NCBI GenBank assembly: GCA_964463485.1
Contig: CAYXDO010000013.1
Coordinates: forward strand, 1 to 64,000
Source of the DNA: CAYXDO01 sp964463485
Lineage (GTDB): Bacteria > Myxococcota > Kuafuiibacteriia > Kuafuiibacteriales > Kuafuiibacteriaceae
DNA: 64,000 nucleotides
Reading direction: 5' to 3'
Shown here in pieces: positions 59,825 through 64,000 of the stretch. A program made the position numbers and the translations under genes. How positions within the stretch are numbered: position 1 is the first letter of the stretch; each line of letters starts with the position of its first letter. The notes under the pieces are model-generated. The model saw only the letters and a program-made list of their open reading frames with translations. It searched no databases and was not told where the DNA came from.

Positions 59825-61564
59825 ATGCTGGCCATCTTGCGACGGCTCTCGGGCCTCGGCGTCCACGCGCCCTTCGTCTTCTGCCTCATCGCGGCCTTCA
59901 TCGCCGCGCAGCATTGGACCGGCGGTCTCGATTGGCCGTGCGAAGAAGACTTCTACCGCGACATGGGTTTCGCGCAGACGATCTTGGACGGGCGCTACGG
60001 AGAGGACCCTTTCTATCTCGGCGGGACGGTCTGGTACAACCCACTCGTTCATGCGCTCGTAGCGCTTCTGACCTTCGTCACCGGTGCGCCGCTCGAGGTC
60101 GTCTACACGCGCGCGGGCGCCTACCTCAACCTCGGCGTACCCATCACTTTTTACCTGCTGGCGGTGCGCCTCTTCGGAAATGTCGCCGGACTCTTCGCTG
60201 CCGTCGGGTTCCTGTTCCTCGGAGATCACTCGCACGTCTCCTACGTCAACAACGCGACCTACTCACCCTGGCTGTGGCCCGACAATCTCGCCCAGGGCCT
60301 TTTCTACGCGACCATGATTGCGTTTACGTCCATGTCGAGCGCGCCCGTCGGCACACGCGTACGGAAGGTCTGGGCGGCCGGAACGGGCGCGCTCCTCGGA
60401 GTCGCCGCTCTTGCCCACGCCGCGCCGGGAACGCTCGGCGCCATCGTGATCGCCGCCGTCCTTCTGTTTCGGGCGACAAAGGCCCACCTCGAGTCGCGCT
60501 CGGGCGAGCTCAGGTACCACCTCGCCGAGCTCGTGGCCATCGCACTCACCTCGATGGCGACGAGCTCGCCGTTTCTGATCTACATCGTCGGCCACGCCCT
60601 CGAAGGGATCCACAACTGGGATCCCATGACTTGGGAGCCCGAGCTTCTGATGTGGACGCACCTCCCGGAGCTGCTCCGAGCGCAGCTCGCGCTCAAACCG
60701 ATTGTCGCACTCATCGGCGGCGTGCTCCTGGTCCGGACGCGAGACCGCTTCGAACCGACACACCCGAGCGCGCGGCCCATCTTCTTCGTGTGGGTCGGGA
60801 CCACGATCGCGTTCATCACATACAACGACTTGGCGCACGCCGCGATGGACACTTGGCGCGAGACCTGGCCGATCCTCGTCGGGAACTGGCACTTCGTCTT
60901 GTACACCAAGGCGGCCGAGTCTCTGGCGTTCGGCGTCGCCGCGAGCGTGGCGTGGGGCCGAGTCAAGCTGAGTCGCGAGCTGTCGGACCGATGGGTATGG
61001 GTAGCGGCGGGGGTGCTCGCCTTGGTCCATTATCCGAGCTACTGGAACGGCCAGGACCTCAAAGGAAACCACGCGGACGCCTCTTGGTGGTCTTCGCGCG
61101 AGGTACCCACTCTGATCCGCTGGATTCGTGGCAACACCCATCCCGACGACGTCTTCCTCTCCAGCGAGCGACAGGCCGTCTTCACGGTGGGTGCGACCGG
61201 TCGCAAGTCGGTGGTGCTCCCGACGAGCTTTGCGACTCCGTACGTGCCTCACCAGCCCCGAGCGGAAGCAAAGCTCGAGATGATCGCTCGAATCGAGACC
61301 GGCGAAGGGGTGGAGCGGCTCAGGGAGCTCTTCGCTGAGTATGGGGTCCGTTTCGTGATTCTAGAGCCGTGGTCGGAGAAGCCTCGGCCCTTCGAGTTGA
61401 CGAGTGTCCATCCGTCGCTGAGCTCGCTGCTCCGGCCGAGGTTCTCGATGGAGCGCTCGACGGGCTTTCTGAAAGGCCTTGGCCCCGATGCCCCCTGCTC
61501 GTGGGAACGCGTGGGCTGCCAAGCGACGGCGGGGCGCGTGGAGATCTACGAAGTCATCCCGTGA
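59825..61564 (+). CDS. GT-C type membrane glycosyltransferase-like protein
   Basis: A 579-residue protein with some ten membrane helices, starting at ATG 59825; the upstream in-frame extension is polar and overlaps the divergent promoter. The first loop carries acidic residues after helix 1 (WPCEEDFYRDMGF), as in GT-C enzymes that use polyprenyl-phosphate sugars. WDPMTWEP and a C-terminal periplasmic domain of about 170 residues (FLSSERQAVFTVGATGRKSV) follow. Acceptor and donor are unknown; the neighbouring DPPR-synthase-like gene suggests decaprenyl-linked pentose. Confidence 0.68.
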   Translation: MLAILRRLSGLGVHAPFVFCLIAAFIAAQHWTGGLDWPCEEDFYRDMGFAQTILDGRYGEDPFYLGGTVWYNPLVHALVALLTFVTGAPLEVVYTRAGAYLNLGVPITFYLLAVRLFGNVAGLFAAVGFLFLGDHSHVSYVNNATYSPWLWPDNLAQGLFYATMIAFTSMSSAPVGTRVRKVWAAGTGALLGVAALAHAAPGTLGAIVIAAVLLFRATKAHLESRSGELRYHLAELVAIALTSMATSSPFLIYIVGHALEGIHNWDPMTWEPELLMWTHLPELLRAQLALKPIVALIGGVLLVRTRDRFEPTHPSARPIFFVWVGTTIAFITYNDLAHAAMDTWRETWPILVGNWHFVLYTKAAESLAFGVAASVAWGRVKLSRELSDRWVWVAAGVLALVHYPSYWNGQDLKGNHADASWWSSREVPTLIRWIRGNTHPDDVFLSSERQAVFTVGATGRKSVVLPTSFATPYVPHQPRAEAKLEMIARIETGEGVERLRELFAEYGVRFVILEPWSEKPRPFELTSVHPSLSSLLRPRFSMERSTGFLKGLGPDAPCSWERVGCQATAGRVEIYEVIP

Positions 61565-61568
61565 CGAA

Positions 61569-61865
61569 TCAGCCTTTGATGATGACGCGTCCCGAGCGAC
61601 CTTTCTTGCTCGTGGCGAGGTCCGCGGACTGAGACGGAGCGAGACCCAGCAGGGGCTCGATGGCGCCCTTGACGGGCTCGGTCGTTTCGAGCTGTGGCTT
61701 GCCGTGAAGCTTCTCCTCGAAGATCTCGTCGAAGGTCCGCTCGGCTTTGCCCTGAATGAGGCGGGCGTGGAGCTCCTTGCGCTCTTGGAGCTCCGCGAGG
61801 GCCTCGGGGCTGTTCATCATCCCCGTGCCGGCGAAGGTCTGGCGCTTTTCGATCCGGTCGGCCAT
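61569..61865 (-). CDS. Small conserved-looking cytosolic protein
   Basis: A 98-residue charged protein with no signal or membrane segment. Features are a helix (SPEALAELQERKELHARLIQ) and a basic C-terminus (ATSKKGRSGRVIIKG). The start is ATG at 61865; an upstream ATG at 61940 would add 25 residues of poor coding character. No function can be assigned. It converges with the GT-C type gene, 4 bp apart. Confidence 0.6.
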   Translation of the reverse strand: MADRIEKRQTFAGTGMMNSPEALAELQERKELHARLIQGKAERTFDEIFEEKLHGKPQLETTEPVKGAIEPLLGLAPSQSADLATSKKGRSGRVIIKG

Positions 61866-61996
61866 GGAACGATGATGACGTCTTGGCCCGACAGGAGCAA
61901 GCGCGATCCAACGTTGACGGGACCCTGCAACTCGGGACAAGCCGAGAGTCGTGTCTGATGGTGGACAAGGAGCCTCGTGATACGGTCGGAGCGAGC

Positions 61997-63688
61997 ATGA
62001 GGCGTTGTCTCGTCGTCGCGACCGCCACGTTGATCTTCGCGAGCTCGAGCTCGGCGGTCGCGCAGGTAGCGATCGATCGAACTGTGCGCGGCCAAACGTG
62101 GACCTCGTTTCAGTCGACGATCAATCTGCTGCACATCGTCGAGGGTGTAGGCCTGGCCGACATCGGCGACATACATCCGGTGCCGCGGATCTTGCGTGAG
62201 GCGTTCCTCGACGACGTCGTCCAGCAGCTCGGGATGACCGGACTCAGCATGACTTTGTTTCTTTCCGGCGGCAGCGGCGCAGAGCCAGGAATCGAGCCAG
62301 TCAACGACAATGCAGATCCGTTCGTGCTCGATGACTCTCAGATCAAGTGGTTCGCGTTCGACCCCTACGTACGAGACGTCGTGGTGCCCATGAAATCGCG
62401 GGTGGAGGCTCGGGGCGAGCCATTCTGGTTTCGGATGGTCGTGAGTACAGCGCGGACGTTTCACTGGCGCGAGCCGGCCTCCGCGCCTGGCGAAGAGTAC
62501 GCCGAAATCGTCAGCGCTGCGCTGCTTCGCATGCGCGATCGCTTTGGAGTGGTACCGAACGTGTTGTCGTTCACCAACGAACCCAACAACGGCACGGTCG
62601 ACCCGGACGCTCTGGGCTTTGCGATCCGAGCGCTCGAGCGCAGGCTCCGGAGAGTTGGGCTGGACGTGCCCTTCGGCTACCCAGACACCTCGGAGGCTTC
62701 GCTGGCGCCGCGCTTTTACGAGCCGCTGGCCCGAACCTCGAGCGCGGTGATGGACCGGATGCGCTTTCTCGGATTTCACGGCTACAACGGCTCGATCAAC
62801 GGGTCTCAGCTGCGCCCCTTGCGCGACTTGGCTCTCCGCGACGGGCTGCAGACGATGCAGACCGAGTGGTGGTTCTCACGAGACCATCGTCGCGACATCA
62901 TCACGTGCCTGAATGAGTCCAACGCGGTCGTGTACGAAGCCTTCGCGCTCGGGATGGGTCCGGCGGCTCGACCGAAGTTGTACGGACTCACTGCGAGCGG
63001 CGGCACACCTCCGATCCTTCGCTACCAAGGCTTCGTTCGCGGGGCGAACTGGCACGACATCTTCCACTTCGCACGTTTCATTCGCCCAGGGGACGTGCGC
63101 GTGGGTACGGCGTCCGCGGACGCACGCATTTACGCGCTGGCGTTCGAGAAGCCAGACGGCCGCAACGTCTTGGTGCTCAAGAGCGACGCCACCACTGACC
63201 TCACGGTCGCGATCTCCGGGCTCGCCTCAGGCCGATACGGCGCAATCGCCAGCGACACGAGCCGCAAGGCCCAGCTCCTCGGTACGTTCGACGTCACGAA
63301 CGGGACCGCCGCGGTCGTGGTGTGGAGGAACGGAATCACGACGGTGACCACCGACCTCGGCGCCGTGCCCGTTCCACCCGTTCCGACGATCGCCAGCTTG
63401 ATCCCGGCGCTCGACGGAGGGGTCGTCGACCAAGGCGAGGTTGACTCGGGTCGCTCCGAGTCGGACGCCGGACGTGGGGATGCGCGCTGTGATTGTGGAA
63501 CGGTCCGCCCGGCGCCTGGGGTCGAGGCCGGAATCCAACTCGCCAGCGACAAGGAGCTTCGCGAGGGATGCGCGTGCGGTGTGCAGAGCCCCAAACACAC
63601 GAGCCTGTTCGTGCTGTTCATCTTGGCGTTTGGTTTGGCCCGACGCAGTGAGTCGCGAAAGCGCCGCAGCCATGCCGACTCGTGCTAA
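61997..63688 (+). CDS. Secreted clan GH-A glycosidase-like protein with MYXO-CTERM tail
   Basis: A 563-residue exported protein. After the signal peptide (residues 1-23) comes a TIM barrel with FTNEPNNG (acid/base E195) and QTEWWF (nucleophile E290), the beta-4 N-E and beta-7 E pattern of clan GH-A, closest in style to GH30. A beta-sandwich follows (about 350-445), then an Asp/Ser linker, and GCACGVQSPKHTSLF with a hydrophobic helix and Arg-rich end, the MYXO-CTERM sorting signal. It is likely displayed on the surface to cleave a polysaccharide. Start ATG 61997. Confidence 0.8.
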   Translation: MRRCLVVATATLIFASSSSAVAQVAIDRTVRGQTWTSFQSTINLLHIVEGVGLADIGDIHPVPRILREAFLDDVVQQLGMTGLSMTLFLSGGSGAEPGIEPVNDNADPFVLDDSQIKWFAFDPYVRDVVVPMKSRVEARGEPFWFRMVVSTARTFHWREPASAPGEEYAEIVSAALLRMRDRFGVVPNVLSFTNEPNNGTVDPDALGFAIRALERRLRRVGLDVPFGYPDTSEASLAPRFYEPLARTSSAVMDRMRFLGFHGYNGSINGSQLRPLRDLALRDGLQTMQTEWWFSRDHRRDIITCLNESNAVVYEAFALGMGPAARPKLYGLTASGGTPPILRYQGFVRGANWHDIFHFARFIRPGDVRVGTASADARIYALAFEKPDGRNVLVLKSDATTDLTVAISGLASGRYGAIASDTSRKAQLLGTFDVTNGTAAVVVWRNGITTVTTDLGAVPVPPVPTIASLIPALDGGVVDQGEVDSGRSESDAGRGDARCDCGTVRPAPGVEAGIQLASDKELREGCACGVQSPKHTSLFVLFILAFGLARRSESRKRRSHADSC

Positions 63689-63700
63689 GGTCCGCGTCCT

Positions 63701-64000
63701 GTGGACCTAAAAGCCTCCTCGGTGGTCAATCGGATCATTCGCAAGGTCGATCTGTCTACGGCCCATCGGAGAGTCGTCGATGGGTACGGGGCGGTGGCCA
63801 AAGCTGTTCACCCGCGCGTGACGCTGCCGCCGCTGCGGGTCACCTTCGAAGTCACCTACCGCTGTAATCTCGCCTGCAGCTTCTGTTTCCAGGAGGTCGC
63901 GCGGGAGGAGTCACCGGAGTTCAGAAAACAATACGAGCTCTCGAACGACGAGATATCGAGCATCGTCGACGAGCTCCCGAAAACGAGCTTCGTGACTTTG
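63701..64000 (+). CDS. Radical SAM protein (3' end outside window)
   Basis: One hundred residues of the N-terminus are visible. GTG at 63701 opens VDLKASSVVNRIIRKVDLST, and at about residues 51-58 RCNLACSFCF carries the CxxxCxxC cluster motif of radical SAM enzymes, preceded by LRVTFEVTY, the usual first strand. The N-terminal 45 residues are an extra helical segment. The product class (peptide- or cofactor-modifying) cannot be told from this part. Confidence 0.85.
   Translation, partial: MDLKASSVVNRIIRKVDLSTAHRRVVDGYGAVAKAVHPRVTLPPLRVTFEVTYRCNLACSFCFQEVAREESPEFRKQYELSNDEISSIVDELPKTSFVTL

Overview
The window looks like chromosome of a GC-rich Gram-negative bacterium, most likely a member of the Myxococcota (Polyangia-type; a Sandaracinaceae-like relative is my guess, not a measurement). 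The reasons are the Kdo (LPS core) biosynthesis genes, many large lipoproteins and secreted modular proteins, two proteins ending in a Cys-x-Cys / hydrophobic / Arg tail of the MYXO-CTERM type, a class III cyclase, and the style of intergenic repeats. No rRNA, tRNA, CRISPR array or complete insertion sequence was seen.

Layout. 1-2.9 kb: a membrane protein running off the left edge, a metallophosphoesterase, gene debris, and a second gene sharing a 185-bp in-frame segment with the first. 2.9-8.2 kb: a minus-strand kdsC-kdsA-pyrG-kdsB operon for Kdo synthesis and activation, with a transmembrane adenylate cyclase just upstream. 8.3-18.2 kb: an M28-type peptidase, a PQQ-type sugar dehydrogenase, an outer-membrane barrel protein, a large M49-like lipoprotein, an uncharacterised three-gene operon ending in an SCP2-like protein, and a LuxR-type regulator behind a convincing sigma-54 promoter. 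18.3-24.4 kb: four same-strand genes for exported polysaccharide-acting enzymes (SGNH hydrolase, EEP phosphatase, a large lipoprotein, a heparinase II/III-like lyase).

24.4-46 kb is the unusual part. A 9.8-kb gene encodes a 3,264-residue modular protein (PKD, cadherin-like, Ig-like, NHL propeller, truncated RHS/teneurin-like segment, subtilisin protease, FG-GAP/VCBS repeats). Its lipoprotein signal peptide lies in a different frame, separated by a run of nine C residues, so the gene is either phase-variable or frameshifted. It is followed by a beta-propeller lipoprotein, a metalloprotease whose 5' end is made of repeats, and further lipoproteins. Between these genes are copies of pieces of neighbouring genes (3' ends, a PKD piece, a cadherin-like piece), a reverse-transcriptase remnant, two arrays of one tandem-repeat family, and a large inverted repeat flanked by direct repeats. 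This looks like a hot spot of illegitimate copying and recombination around secreted-protein genes.

46.2-54.9 kb: a complete cbb3 oxidase locus (ccoNO fusion, ccoQ, a mono-haem ccoP, ccoG, ccoH, a SafE-like membrane protein, ccoI, ccoS) with overlapping genes and an FNR-type site upstream. 54.9-64 kb: a three-gene GMC oxidoreductase / small protein / class III aminotransferase operon, miaE, a UbiA-family prenyltransferase, a GT-C type membrane transferase, a secreted clan GH-A glycosidase with a MYXO-CTERM tail, and the start of a radical SAM gene running off the right edge.

The strongest candidates for something undescribed are the poly-C controlled giant surface protein and its repeat-riddled neighbourhood, the two-locus tandem-repeat family, and the sigma-54 driven orphan regulator beside the SCP2 operon.
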